From Rhodothermaceae bacterium (GTDB taxonomy: Bacteria > Bacteroidota > Rhodothermia > Rhodothermales > Rubricoccaceae): a stretch of 13,012 nucleotides of DNA. The notes beneath the pieces are model-generated. The model did not search any database. It saw only the letters and a list, made by a program, of their open reading frames with translations, and was not told the DNA's origin. The position numbers and the translations under genes are program-made. The stretch spans positions 1-13,012 of the forward strand of contig JABDIZ010000388.1 of NCBI GenBank assembly GCA_013003465.1, in the 5' to 3' direction. This document shows positions 1-6,679 of the stretch, piece by piece (the first letter of the stretch is position 1; each line of letters starts with the position of its first letter).

Positions 1-609
1 AGCCAGGGCGGCGACGTACCTCTCACGCTGGAGATGCGCGTCGGGTCGAGCGCGGCCTCGATGGCAGGCACAGCCACCAGTGCGCGCGGCGGTGCGCTCG
101 TCACGGTGGACGAGGTCAAGTTGCTCCTCAAGACCATCAAGTTCACCCGTGTGGACGACGACGAGGAGCTGGATTTCAAGAGCGAGGCGGTTGCCGTCAC
201 ACTCGATCTCAACGGGTCGTCGACCTCCGTGGCCGTATCCAATATCCCGCCCGATGCCTACAAGCGCATCACCTTCGTCATCCACAAACCGGAGGACACC
301 GAGCCTATCCCGGACCCCGAGTTCCGTGACGGGCCGAGCGGTAACCAGCGCTATTCGGTTATCGTGCGTGGGACGGTGGACGGAGAGCCGTTCGAACTGA
401 AGGTGCGCGAATCCATTCAGCAGCGCATCGAACTCCAGCCGCCGCTCGTGATCGAGGAGGGCAGCGGGCCGATCAAGGTCACACTCCTCGCCAATGTTGG
501 GGCCTGGTTTTTCTCCGAGGACGGCACGCCGCTCGACCCGCGTCTCGAAGACGACGCCGACGAGATTGCTGATCGTATCGACGACACCTTCCGCGCGCTC
601 GGCAACTAG
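1..609 (+). CDS. Putative exported beta-rich protein of unknown function, 3' part
   Basis: The reading frame is already open at base 1 and reads SQGGDVPLTLEMRVG before the first internal ATG at 34, so the real start lies outside the window and the ATG at 34 is probably not it. At least 202 residues are visible. They alternate hydrophobic and polar residues as in beta-sandwich proteins: an EVKLLLKTIKF strand, then VTLDL, ITFVIHKPED, a proline/aspartate loop (EPIPDPEFRDG), YSVIVRGTVDGEPFELKV, and an acidic C-terminal helix rich in D and E. I do not recognise the family with confidence. The plan recalls Bacteroidota lipoproteins with DUF4382-like immunoglobulin folds that show the same IHKPED...PDPxF pattern, but this is memory, not a search. 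A signal peptide or lipobox would lie upstream of the window. A strong hairpin follows the stop, so the gene probably ends its transcript. The reading frame is secure; the function is unknown. Confidence 0.82.
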   Translation, partial: SQGGDVPLTLEMRVGSSAASMAGTATSARGGALVTVDEVKLLLKTIKFTRVDDDEELDFKSEAVAVTLDLNGSSTSVAVSNIPPDAYKRITFVIHKPEDTEPIPDPEFRDGPSGNQRYSVIVRGTVDGEPFELKVRESIQQRIELQPPLVIEEGSGPIKVTLLANVGAWFFSEDGTPLDPRLEDDADEIADRIDDTFRALGN

Positions 610-632
610 TTGCGATCCTGCCGCAGGTGGCG

Positions 633-665
633 TAGCGCCGGAGTTCCTCAGGAGCTCCGGCGTTA
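633..665 (+). terminator. Long hairpin after the first gene, possible terminator
   Basis: CGCCGGAG (636-643) pairs with CTCCGGCG (655-662). The stem continues inward through T644-G654, T645-A653, C646-G652 and C647-G651 to a 3-nt loop (648-650), and outward to T633-A665, giving about 15 pairs with two G-T wobbles. It starts 24 nt after the stop at 609 and lies 75 nt before the next start. There is no real T-run behind it (TTATGTCG), so it is either a U-poor intrinsic terminator or a structure that protects the mRNA 3' end. Confidence 0.5.
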
Positions 666-740
666 TGTCGCTGAAACGAACCTGACGCATCCGCGGGCGT
701 TTGGGCTGCATTCCCTCCCTTCCCAAGCCACCCACTCACC

Positions 741-1349
741 ATGCTCTACCGTTTCGCATCCCTGTTTACCCTGTTCGCCGTCGTGCTCCTGAGCGCCTGC
801 ACCAGCGAGGCGCAGAACGGCATGGACGACAGCGCCGACGCCGCCATGCAGGAGGCTCCGCATGGCGACATGCCTCAGCGCGGCAACGACGAAGCGCGCC
901 CTAGCCCCAACGCCTACGCGGGCCAGACCATCGGCACTACCAACGTCATGATCTCCTACGGTCGGCCCGCCGTGCGCGGCCGCGAGATCTATGGTACCCT
1001 CGTGCCCTACGGCGAAGTCTGGCGTACCGGTGCCAACGAGGCCACCGTCTTCCACGTCTCGGACGACGTGCAGATCGAGGGTCAGTCGCTTCCGGCGGGC
1101 ACCTACGGCCTGTTCACCATCCCCACTGAGGACGGCTGGACCATCATCTTCAACAATGTGGCCGAGCAGTGGGGCGCGTTCAACTACGACGCGTCGCAGG
1201 ACGCGCTGCGCGTGGACGTGATGTCTGAAGAGGCGCCTGTCGTGGAGCAGATGGCGTTCTGGTTCGACGACGTGGACGCCACCTCCGGTACCGTCGTGCT
1301 GAGCTGGGCCGGTGTACAGGTGCCCTTCACGATTGAGGTGGACGGTTAA
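741..1349 (+). CDS. DUF2911 family lipoprotein
   Basis: This encodes a 202-residue envelope lipoprotein of the DUF2911 family, whose biochemical role is not established. Residues 1-19 form a lipoprotein signal peptide ending in the lipobox L17-S-A-C20, so the mature protein would be acylated at Cys20. Residues 21-55 are an Asp/Met/Glu-rich low-complexity linker. The DUF2911 domain runs from about residue 56 to the end and carries the family's hallmark blocks: SYGRPAVRGREIYG (72-85), LVPYGEVWRTGANEAT (87-102), LPAGTYGLFTIP (117-128), a GWTIIFNN strand (132-139) and a final beta strand pair. The ATG at 741 is chosen because the signal peptide begins there; the bases before it (CCCACTCACC) contain no Shine-Dalgarno sequence. 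The gene stands alone between two hairpins (633-665 and 1376-1418) and looks monocistronic. The family call is firm; the function is open. Confidence 0.93.
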   Translation: MLYRFASLFTLFAVVLLSACTSEAQNGMDDSADAAMQEAPHGDMPQRGNDEARPSPNAYAGQTIGTTNVMISYGRPAVRGREIYGTLVPYGEVWRTGANEATVFHVSDDVQIEGQSLPAGTYGLFTIPTEDGWTIIFNNVAEQWGAFNYDASQDALRVDVMSEEAPVVEQMAFWFDDVDATSGTVVLSWAGVQVPFTIEVDG

Positions 1350-1362
1350 GCGTCTATCTTCG
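1333..1362 (+). promoter_or_regulatory. Possible Bacteroidota-type promoter before the DUF885 gene
   Basis: TTG at 1333-1335 and TATCTTCG at 1355-1362 are separated by 19 nt. They resemble the Bacteroidota -33 (TTG) and -7 (TAnnTTTG) elements, with one mismatch in the -7 box. Transcription would start near 1368, just before the hairpin at 1376-1412, so that hairpin would lie in the leader. The -33 part sits inside the end of the DUF2911 gene. This is a pattern match only. Confidence 0.2.
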
Positions 1363-1375
1363 AACCGGTCGTTTT

Positions 1376-1418
1376 CGGCCTCCCTGCGGAGCACGTCTCG
1401 GCAGGGAGGCCGTCGTTT
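1376..1418 (+). terminator. Strong intrinsic-type terminator after the DUF2911 gene
   Basis: A perfect 12-bp stem, CGGCCTCCCTGC (1376-1387) with GCAGGGAGGCCG (1401-1412), encloses a 13-nt loop that can itself pair GAG/CTC. It is followed by TCGTTT. It lies 26 nt after the DUF2911 stop and ends 18 nt before the DUF885 ATG. It most likely ends the DUF2911 transcript. If the promoter suggested at 1333-1362 is real, it would instead act as a leader hairpin of the downstream gene. Confidence 0.75.
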
Positions 1419-1430
1419 AACCCCGTCGTG

Positions 1431-3185
1431 ATGCCTCGTCTGCTTCTGCTCTCGCTCGGCCTGTTCCTCGTGGCGCCGCTTCAAGCGCAGGACGCCGCGG
1501 CCGGACGCCTCGCCCAGCTCTTCTCGGCGTGGGACGCCTACCAGGACGAACAGAGCGGCCTCGGCAGCCCCGACGACGGTGCCGCCAGCCGCATCCCGGT
1601 GCTCCCGCCCGCCACCGAAGCGGCGTTCGCGGAGGAGGCGATGGCATGGCAGGGCTTTCTGGATCGCCTCCGTGCCATCCCCGCCGACGAACTCACGGGC
1701 GAAGACGCCATCAGCGCCGTGCTGTTCGAGCGGCTGCTGGAAGACCGCCTCACCGGGTACCACTTCCGCGCCTACCGCATCCCGATCACCTCGGAGGGCG
1801 GCTTCCACACGAGCTTTGCGTGGACGCCAGGGCGGATTTCGATCACCACCGTGGAGCAGGCCGAGCAGTACATCGCACTCCTCCGGTCGTGGCCGGGGCA
1901 TGTCGCCGAACAGATCGCCCTGATGCGCGAGGGGCTGCGCACGGGCTGGACCCAACCCGCCGGGGCCATCGCCGGGTTCGACCGCTCTGCGGCTGCCTAC
2001 GTGACGGACGCCCCCGAGGCGAGCGTCTTCTGGACACCGCTCGCCGAGTTGCCCGCGACGATCCCTGCGGCCGAGCAGGCCCGGTTGCAGGCCGAGGGCC
2101 GCGCCGCCATCGCCGAGGCCGTCGTGCCGGGCTACGAGACGCTCGCCACCTTTTTCCGGGACGAGTACCTGCCGGGCGCCCGCATCACGTTTGGCGCCTC
2201 CGCCATGCCCGACGGGCGGGCCTACTACGAGCACCTCGTCCGCCACTTCACCACGCTCGACGTGACGCCGGAGGCCGTGCACGAACTCGGCATGCAGGAG
2301 GTCGCGCGCATTCGCGCGGAGATGGATGCGGTCATCTCCGCAGTCGGCTTCGACGGTTCCTTCGCCGACTTTCTCGATTTGCTCCGCAGCGATCCGCAGT
2401 TCTACGCCGAGACGCCCGAGGAACTGCTCAGCTACGCCTCGTGGATCGCTAAGCGGATGGACGGCCAGATGCCGCTGCTCTTCGGCAAACTGCCACGTCG
2501 GCCCTACGGGGTCGCCCCCGTGCCCGATGAGATCGCGCCGAACTACACGGGGGGACGCTACATCCCCGGTCCGGCCGAGGGCGACGGAGCCGGGACCTAC
2601 TGGGTCAACACGTACGCGCTGGAGAGCCGCCCGCTCTATGTGATGGAAGCGCTGTCCTTCCACGAGGCGGTGCCGGGGCATCACCTCCAGATCGCGCTCG
2701 CGCAGGAACTCGATCATCTGCCGCGCTTCCGCCGGAACATCGGCTTGACGGCCTACGAGGAGGGCTGGGCGCTCTATGCAGAGCGCCTCGGCGGCGAGGT
2801 TGGCTTCTACGCCGACCCCTACAGCCGCTTCGGGCAACTCACCTACGAGATGTGGCGCGCCTGCCGCCTCGTCGTGGACACGGGCCTGCACGCCTTCGGT
2901 TGGACGCGCCAGGAAGCCATCGACTACCTAGCAAGCAACACCGCGCTCTCGCTCCACGAGGTCACCACCGAGATCGACCGCTACATCACGTGGCCGGGGC
3001 AGGCGCTCGGCTACAAGATGGGGGAGCTGACCATCCGCCGCCTCCGCGCCGAAGCCGAGGACGCACTCGGCGACCGGTTCGACCTCCGGGCCTTCCACGA
3101 CGAGGTGCTCGCCCACGGCGAGGTGCCGATGGCTGTGCTGGAAACCATCATCCGCGACTGGATCGTTGCGCACCGGGAAGGCTGA
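1431..3185 (+). CDS. Exported DUF885 family protein, predicted zinc metallopeptidase
   Basis: This encodes a 584-residue DUF885 protein. The family is predicted to comprise extracytoplasmic metallopeptidases distantly related to gluzincins, with carboxypeptidase- or dipeptidase-like action inferred and no substrate shown here. Residues 1 to about 19 (MPRLLLLSLGLFLVAPLQA) are a type I signal peptide, so the protein acts outside the inner membrane. The metal site is visible: H411-E-x-x-x-x-H417-H418-x-Q, read as HEAVPGHHLQ, then AYEEGWALYAERL, in which E443 or E444 would supply the third ligand, 25-26 residues after the HH pair. Length and order match the family. A GTG at 1428 directly precedes the ATG at 1431; the ATG is chosen by convention, and a 585-residue form is equally possible. 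There is no Shine-Dalgarno sequence. The gene runs toward the DUF421 gene, with only 10 bp between the stop codons and no terminator seen there. The catalytic residues appear intact. Confidence 0.92.
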   Translation: MPRLLLLSLGLFLVAPLQAQDAAAGRLAQLFSAWDAYQDEQSGLGSPDDGAASRIPVLPPATEAAFAEEAMAWQGFLDRLRAIPADELTGEDAISAVLFERLLEDRLTGYHFRAYRIPITSEGGFHTSFAWTPGRISITTVEQAEQYIALLRSWPGHVAEQIALMREGLRTGWTQPAGAIAGFDRSAAAYVTDAPEASVFWTPLAELPATIPAAEQARLQAEGRAAIAEAVVPGYETLATFFRDEYLPGARITFGASAMPDGRAYYEHLVRHFTTLDVTPEAVHELGMQEVARIRAEMDAVISAVGFDGSFADFLDLLRSDPQFYAETPEELLSYASWIAKRMDGQMPLLFGKLPRRPYGVAPVPDEIAPNYTGGRYIPGPAEGDGAGTYWVNTYALESRPLYVMEALSFHEAVPGHHLQIALAQELDHLPRFRRNIGLTAYEEGWALYAERLGGEVGFYADPYSRFGQLTYEMWRACRLVVDTGLHAFGWTRQEAIDYLASNTALSLHEVTTEIDRYITWPGQALGYKMGELTIRRLRAEAEDALGDRFDLRAFHDEVLAHGEVPMAVLETIIRDWIVAHREG

Positions 3186-3195
3186 CGGCAGGGCG

Positions 3196-3747
3196 CTAGG
3201 CGTCGCCTCCGGTGACGCGCTCGCGGTCACGCACGCTCGTCAGCAAGCGCGGGTTCAGGAGCGTTCCCTCGGCCTCGCCGTGTAGCACGGAGATGTCACC
3301 GGTCGTCTCGAACACCACGGCGCGCACCTGTTTGGGATCGAGCACGTTGGCTTCGCGAAGCTTGGCCCACAGATCAGCCTCGGTAACGCGCGCCTCGCGG
3401 AGGTTGTCGTGGAGCATTTCGCTGCCGGCCATGAGCAGCAGCGGCTCGTTGTCCACAAGTCGAGAGAACCAGAAGGCGCGCTTCCGCAGCCAGCCCACGG
3501 AGAATTGCACCGCATAGACGGTGGCCAGCCCCACGGCCGCCTGCAGCAGAGGCGGGCTTGGGGTCAGGATAGTCGAGGCGATGATGGAGCCGATGGCGAC
3601 CGTCATCGCGAAGTCGAACCCGGATATCTTCGAGAACGACCGCAGGCCCGCCAGCCGCGTCAGGACGATCAGCGCTACGTAGATGCCGAGGGTGGACAGG
3701 ACAACAGCCAGCAGGGCGTTCGGGGACGTTGTGAGCCAGGAGGCCAT
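3196..3747 (-). CDS. DUF421 (YetF-like) membrane protein
   Basis: This encodes a 183-residue inner-membrane protein of the DUF421/YetF family, whose molecular role is not established. Three hydrophobic helices come first: residues 11-33, 44-62 (FDFAMTVAIGSIIASTI, containing the family signature GSIIAST) and 66-86. A cytoplasmic alpha/beta domain follows from about residue 97 to 160, with the typical blocks EPLLLMAGSEM, NLREARVTEADLWAKLREA, and VRAVVFETTGDISVL. The frame stays open upstream for another 59 codons, but that stretch (Ser/Arg/Pro/Trp-rich) does not look like protein and would overlap the palindrome at 3803-3827. The ATG at 3747 gives the normal family start just before helix 1. 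There is no Shine-Dalgarno sequence. The gene is divergent from the YceI gene and converges on the DUF885 gene. A possible -10 box lies 33 nt upstream (3781-3788). Confidence 0.9.
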   Translation of the reverse strand: MASWLTTSPNALLAVVLSTLGIYVALIVLTRLAGLRSFSKISGFDFAMTVAIGSIIASTILTPSPPLLQAAVGLATVYAVQFSVGWLRKRAFWFSRLVDNEPLLLMAGSEMLHDNLREARVTEADLWAKLREANVLDPKQVRAVVFETTGDISVLHGEAEGTLLNPRLLTSVRDRERVTGGDA

Positions 3748-3780
3748 GATGCGAGAGGGGTGAAGGGAGGAGCAGGAGTC

Positions 3781-3788
3781 GTACGGTA
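3781..3788 (-). promoter_or_regulatory. Possible -10-like element of the DUF421 gene
   Basis: Read on the minus strand this is TACCGTAC, ending 33 nt before the ATG at 3747. It fits a recurring TAnCnTnC octamer seen at a similar distance before three other genes (4666-4673, 6824-6831, and 11088-11095 on the minus strand). The palindrome at 3803-3827 lies 14 nt upstream of it, where a -35 region would be. This is a low-confidence pattern call. Confidence 0.25.
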
Positions 3789-3802
3789 AGGGGCGCGGAT
3801 GA

Positions 3803-3827
3803 GTTCGAGAGGCCAGGCCTCCCGAAC
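3803..3827. repeat. 25-nt near-perfect palindrome, candidate operator
   Basis: GTTCG-A-GAGGCC (3803-3814), central A3815, GGCCTC-C-CGAAC (3816-3827). Eleven of twelve opposed pairs are complementary; only A3808/C3822 fails. Short outer arms ACGGT (3783-3787) and ACCGT (3826-3830) frame it. It sits in the 206-bp intergenic region between the divergent DUF421 and YceI genes, upstream of both starts and inside no gene. Its position and symmetry suit a dimeric regulator. No T-run follows on either strand, which speaks against a terminator. Confidence 0.6.
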
Positions 3828-3953
3828 CGTGCGTCCACCTCCATCCATCGGGCGCAAGGAACCATCCGGCCTCTGGACGTGACCATCCGGCGGCTTTCGT
3901 GGACCTTCGAGAGTAGCCCGGCATACAGACACACCGTAGTGATCCGATCTGGT

Positions 3954-4538
3954 ATGTGGTCTCGCTTTATCCTCGCCGTGCTGCTGCTCGGGTGCACCAC
4001 AACGGCTGGGGCTGCCCAATCGCTGAGTCTCCGCGTTGATCCGGCACGTAGCACCCTGTCCTATACCGGCTCGTCGGTGCTTCACTCGTGGACGGGCACC
4101 AGTGACCAGCCTACCGGCACGCTGACCTTCGATCCGGTTGATCCTTCGACGGCGGCGATCACTATCGCGGCACCGGTGGCGTCGTTCGACAGCGGCAATG
4201 GCAGGCGGGATCGGAAGATGCGCGACGTAACCGAGGTTGAGCGCTTCCCGGCCGTTACCGTCGCCATGCGCAGTGTTCGCGTCGAGCGGTGGGAGGAAGA
4301 GCAAGGACGCCGCCGAGGCCGCTGGCGGTTGCGCGGCGACCTCACCTTACACGGCGTCACGCGTCCCGTCGAGGTCATGGCCGATGTCTCGCTGAGTAAC
4401 GGGGTGCTGACAGCAGAGGGCTCGTTCCCCGTTTCGCTTACGGCGCATCAGGTCGGCCGTCCACGCCTCGTCGGTATCCCCATTGGCGACGAAATCACGG
4501 TTCGCTTCGCGATCACCGCCCATCCCGTGGGTTCCTGA
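3954..4538 (+). CDS. Exported YceI family protein
   Basis: This encodes a 194-residue YceI-domain protein. The family forms a lipocalin-like beta-barrel that binds amphiphiles such as polyisoprenoids; the ligand here is unknown. Residues 1-20 are a signal peptide. Cleavage is ambiguous: AGA-AQ (about residue 20) suits signal peptidase I, but LLLGC14 also resembles a lipobox, so the protein may be a lipoprotein. The barrel runs from about residue 23 to 194, with the family's blocks: DPARSTLSYTGSSVLHSWTG (29-48), VASFDSGNGRRDRKMRD (75-91), ERFPAVTVAMR (96-106), LRGDLTLHGVTRPVEV (126-141) and LVGIPIGDEITVRF (172-185). The ATG at 3954 is chosen because the signal peptide begins there; an in-frame ATG at 3879 would add 25 polar residues in front of it. 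A short Arg-rich insert (residues 111-126, RWEEEQGRRRGRWRLR) sits between two strands. The gene is divergent from the DUF421 gene and appears monocistronic. Confidence 0.92.
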   Translation: MWSRFILAVLLLGCTTTAGAAQSLSLRVDPARSTLSYTGSSVLHSWTGTSDQPTGTLTFDPVDPSTAAITIAAPVASFDSGNGRRDRKMRDVTEVERFPAVTVAMRSVRVERWEEEQGRRRGRWRLRGDLTLHGVTRPVEVMADVSLSNGVLTAEGSFPVSLTAHQVGRPRLVGIPIGDEITVRFAITAHPVGS

Positions 4539-4617
4539 GGGCTAGGGTGCATCATCGTCCCGCTGCGCACGGCGCGTCTCCACTAGAGCAGACAGCAAAT
4601 ACACACGGGGGAAGCAG

Positions 4618-4696
4618 CCGCAAGGTCCGGTACGGCCTCATGCCGTGCAAATCCATCGCCGCCGCTACCTTGCGGAGTCTGTCCGCTTTGCTCCGC
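4618..4696 (+). promoter_or_regulatory. Structured leader with competing stems before the aminopeptidase gene
   Basis: CCGCAAGGT (4618-4626) is perfectly complementary to ACCTTGCGG (4667-4675). Between them GTACGGC (4630-4636) pairs with GCCGTGC (4642-4648) around a 5-nt loop, with one G-T pair. The 3' arm of the outer stem overlaps GCGGAG (4672-4677), which can instead pair with CTCCGC (4691-4696), 4 nt before the ATG at 4701. The two states are mutually exclusive. TACCTTGC (4666-4673) within this stretch is also a candidate -10 box, in which case only the last stem would be transcribed. The function is not known. Confidence 0.35.
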
Positions 4697-4700
4697 TCCG

Positions 4701-6110
4701 ATGTTCAGCCCCACGACCTACACCAATCGCCGCCGCGCCCTCGCCGAGGCCATCCCCGACGGCCTGATCCTCTTCCTCGGCAACGACAGCGTGCCGATGA
4801 ACTACCCGGCCAACGTCTACCGCTTCCGGCAGGACGGGTCATTCCTCTACTACGCAGGCCTCGACGCCCCCGGCCTCGCGCTGACGCTGGACGCCGAGAC
4901 CGGCGAGGCGATTCTCTATGGTCACGACCCCACGATGGCCGATGTGATCTGGGAGGGGCCGCTCCAACTACTCTCTGAGCGGGCCGCTGCTGCCGGGATC
5001 ACGCAAACGGCGCCGCCCGAGGCGCTGGCGGATGCGATCGGAGCCGCACGGGCCCTCGGCCGCACCATCCACATGCTGCCGCCCTACCGCGGGGACCAGA
5101 CGCTACGCCTCGCTACCCTGCTCGGCGTGCGTCCGGGTGCCCTCGTACCCTCGGGCGTCCTCATCGAGGCGGTGATTGCGCAGCGTCTCCTCAAAACCGA
5201 CGAGGAGCTGGCCGAGATCGAGAAGGCGGTAGCGCTCGCCGGGGAGATGCACCGCCTCGCCATGCAGATGGCGCAGCCCGGCCGCACCGAGCAAAAGATC
5301 GCCGGCGCGATGGAGGGCTACGCGCTGGCGCACGGCGGCTACCTCAGCTTCCCCGCCATCGTGAGTCGCCGGGGCGAGGTCCTGCACAACCACCCGACGG
5401 ACTATGTGTTGCAGGACGGCGATCTGCTCTTGCACGACGCGGGGGCGCATGCGCCGGGTTCTCGCTACGCCTCGGATATCACGCGCACGAGCCCGGTCGG
5501 CGGGCGGTTCTCGGAGCGGCAGCGCGCGCTCTACCAGATCGTCCTCGATGCGCAGGAGCAGGCCATCGCGGCGTGTGCCCCTGGCGTGGCCTTCCGCGAG
5601 GTGCACCTGTTGGCGTGCCGTGTGATCGCCGAGGGGCTGACGACACTCGGCCTGATGACCGGCGATCCAGAAGAGGCCGTGGCGGCTGGAGCCCATGCCC
5701 TGTTCATACCGCACGGCCTCGGCCACGCCATGGGCCTCGACGTGCACGATCTCGAAGGGCTCGGCGAAGACCGCGTTGGCTACGGCGGCGAGTTTCAGCG
5801 CTCCGAGCAGTTCGGTCTCGCCTACCTCCGCTTCGCCCGCCGCCTGGAAGCGGGCCACGTGATGACCGTCGAGCCGGGTTGCTACCTCATCGGGCCGCTC
5901 ATGGATCAGTGGCGCGCCGAGGGCCAGCACACCGCTTTTCTCGACTATGAGGCCATCGACCAGTGGCGCGATGTGGGCGGCATCCGCATCGAAGACGACA
6001 TCGCCATCACCGCCGACGGGTATCGCCTCCTCGGTCCGCCCATCCCCAAGGCGCCTGAAGAGGTCGAGGCGACAGTTCAGGCCGGAGCCGAGCTGTTCGC
6101 ATCGGTCTGA
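4701..6110 (+). CDS. M24 family Xaa-Pro aminopeptidase (aminopeptidase P)
   Basis: This encodes a 469-residue cytoplasmic dimetal peptidase that should release an N-terminal residue preceding proline. The N-terminal creatinase-like AMP_N domain spans roughly residues 1-130 and the pita-bread M24 domain about 165-445. All five metal ligands are present in order: D246 (LLLHDAG), D259 (SDITRT), H342 (HGLGHAMGLDVHD), E391 (TVEPGCY) and E431 (GIRIEDD). The 13-residue gap between D246 and D259 and the long insert between H342 and E391 resemble the bacterial PepP/prolidase group; PepQ-type prolidase is the main alternative. No signal peptide is seen. The ATG at 4701 gives the usual start just before the first AMP_N helix, with no Shine-Dalgarno sequence. 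The small membrane protein gene follows after 29 bp and may be cotranscribed. A leader with mutually exclusive stems lies directly upstream. Confidence 0.95.
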   Translation: MFSPTTYTNRRRALAEAIPDGLILFLGNDSVPMNYPANVYRFRQDGSFLYYAGLDAPGLALTLDAETGEAILYGHDPTMADVIWEGPLQLLSERAAAAGITQTAPPEALADAIGAARALGRTIHMLPPYRGDQTLRLATLLGVRPGALVPSGVLIEAVIAQRLLKTDEELAEIEKAVALAGEMHRLAMQMAQPGRTEQKIAGAMEGYALAHGGYLSFPAIVSRRGEVLHNHPTDYVLQDGDLLLHDAGAHAPGSRYASDITRTSPVGGRFSERQRALYQIVLDAQEQAIAACAPGVAFREVHLLACRVIAEGLTTLGLMTGDPEEAVAAGAHALFIPHGLGHAMGLDVHDLEGLGEDRVGYGGEFQRSEQFGLAYLRFARRLEAGHVMTVEPGCYLIGPLMDQWRAEGQHTAFLDYEAIDQWRDVGGIRIEDDIAITADGYRLLGPPIPKAPEEVEATVQAGAELFASV

Positions 6111-6139
6111 TCCGGCCAGCCCTTCAATCCTGTGCTGCC

Positions 6140-6382
6140 ATGTCCACAGATGCTCCTATCCATCCGCAGCCGCTGCTCGTAGCGGCCCTGCTCTGCATCG
6201 GCGTCGCTTTTGTACTCGGTCGCTTTGTCGGACTCATCGTGGTCGCGTTGCCGCTGTTTCTCGTCGCTGTTGTGCTCGCGGTGCTGGCTGCCGTGCGCGG
6301 GCGCCGACTAGCCGGAATCGCCCTGGCCGTCATGGCCCTCTCGATGGGATTCTACGTCTTCGCGCTGAGTGCGGGGGGCTGA
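6140..6382 (+). CDS. Small membrane protein of unknown function
   Basis: This encodes an 80-residue protein, almost all of it membrane: a polar N-terminal tail (MSTDAPIHPQ), hydrophobic stretches at about 11-28, 30-52 and 57-76, and a basic RGRR turn at 53-56 between the last two. By the positive-inside rule the RGRR loop should face the cytoplasm. I do not recognise a family. The gene lies 29 bp after the aminopeptidase stop in the same direction, so cotranscription is likely, but nothing else links the two functionally. Codon use is ordinary for the window. The antisense frame is also open here, but the clean transmembrane pattern on the plus strand favours this reading. Confidence 0.68.
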   Translation: MSTDAPIHPQPLLVAALLCIGVAFVLGRFVGLIVVALPLFLVAVVLAVLAAVRGRRLAGIALAVMALSMGFYVFALSAGG

Positions 6383-6440
6383 GTACGCGAGCGGCCTCAG
6401 AGGCGGGGGCACTGCCGGAGTCGGAGGAGTCCGCGGCTGC

Positions 6441-6604
6441 CTAGTCGGGTTGGTCGAGCACCGTGTGGGCCCGTGCACGGTTGTAGAGCGCCTGGACGAG
6501 CGTGGAGTCGCGGGCGAGTGCAGCCGTATAGTCGGTCGCCGCGGCTGGGGCAGACGCAGAAGGCCAGCTAGGCTGGCGGCGAGGAGAGGGGTCCGGGCAG
6601 GCAT
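6441..6604 (-). pseudogene. Frame-broken remnant of a secreted TPR protein
   Basis: On the minus strand, a frame ending at TAG 6443-6441 reads PAAATDYTAALARDSTLV followed by QALYNRARAHTVLDQPD. That is a recognisable tetratricopeptide repeat (DYxxAL...D....ALYNRARAH), with G/C-rich third positions. This frame has no ATG. In a second frame, an ATG at 6604 starts MPARTPLLAASLAGLL, which looks like a signal peptide core. Joining the two needs one frameshift at about 6555-6562. The joined product would have only about 54 residues and little more than one repeat, so the gene is probably a decayed and internally deleted relic. A sequencing error cannot be excluded. The TPR pattern is seen directly; the signal peptide link is inference. 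Confidence 0.4.
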
Positions 6605-6679
6605 GATGCAGAGGCGTCAGGTGATCGCTACCCCTGGGTGTCCCTACCGAGCCTGCGTTTGCCTCGTTGCGGCTGATGT

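Noticed and set aside
1529..2452. A 307-codon plus-strand frame inside the DUF885 gene
   Set aside because: Its Arg/Pro/Gly-rich translation is typical of an out-of-frame shadow, and the DUF885 frame is continuous through the same bases.
663..2891. A 742-codon open frame on the minus strand, antisense to the DUF2911 and DUF885 genes
   Set aside because: The translation is His/Arg/Val/Gly-rich with no domain pattern and lies opposite two clear protein families with intact motifs. Long antisense frames are expected in GC-rich codon-biased DNA.
3748..3924. An N-terminal extension of the DUF421 protein by 59 codons
   Set aside because: The extension is a polar Ser/Arg/Trp/Pro mix unlike the family N-terminus, which begins just before helix 1, and it would run through the palindrome.
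4547..4978. A plus-strand frame overlapping the start of the aminopeptidase gene
   Set aside because: It has low-complexity Arg/Pro content and no homology pattern, and it overlaps the well-supported M24 gene and its structured leader.
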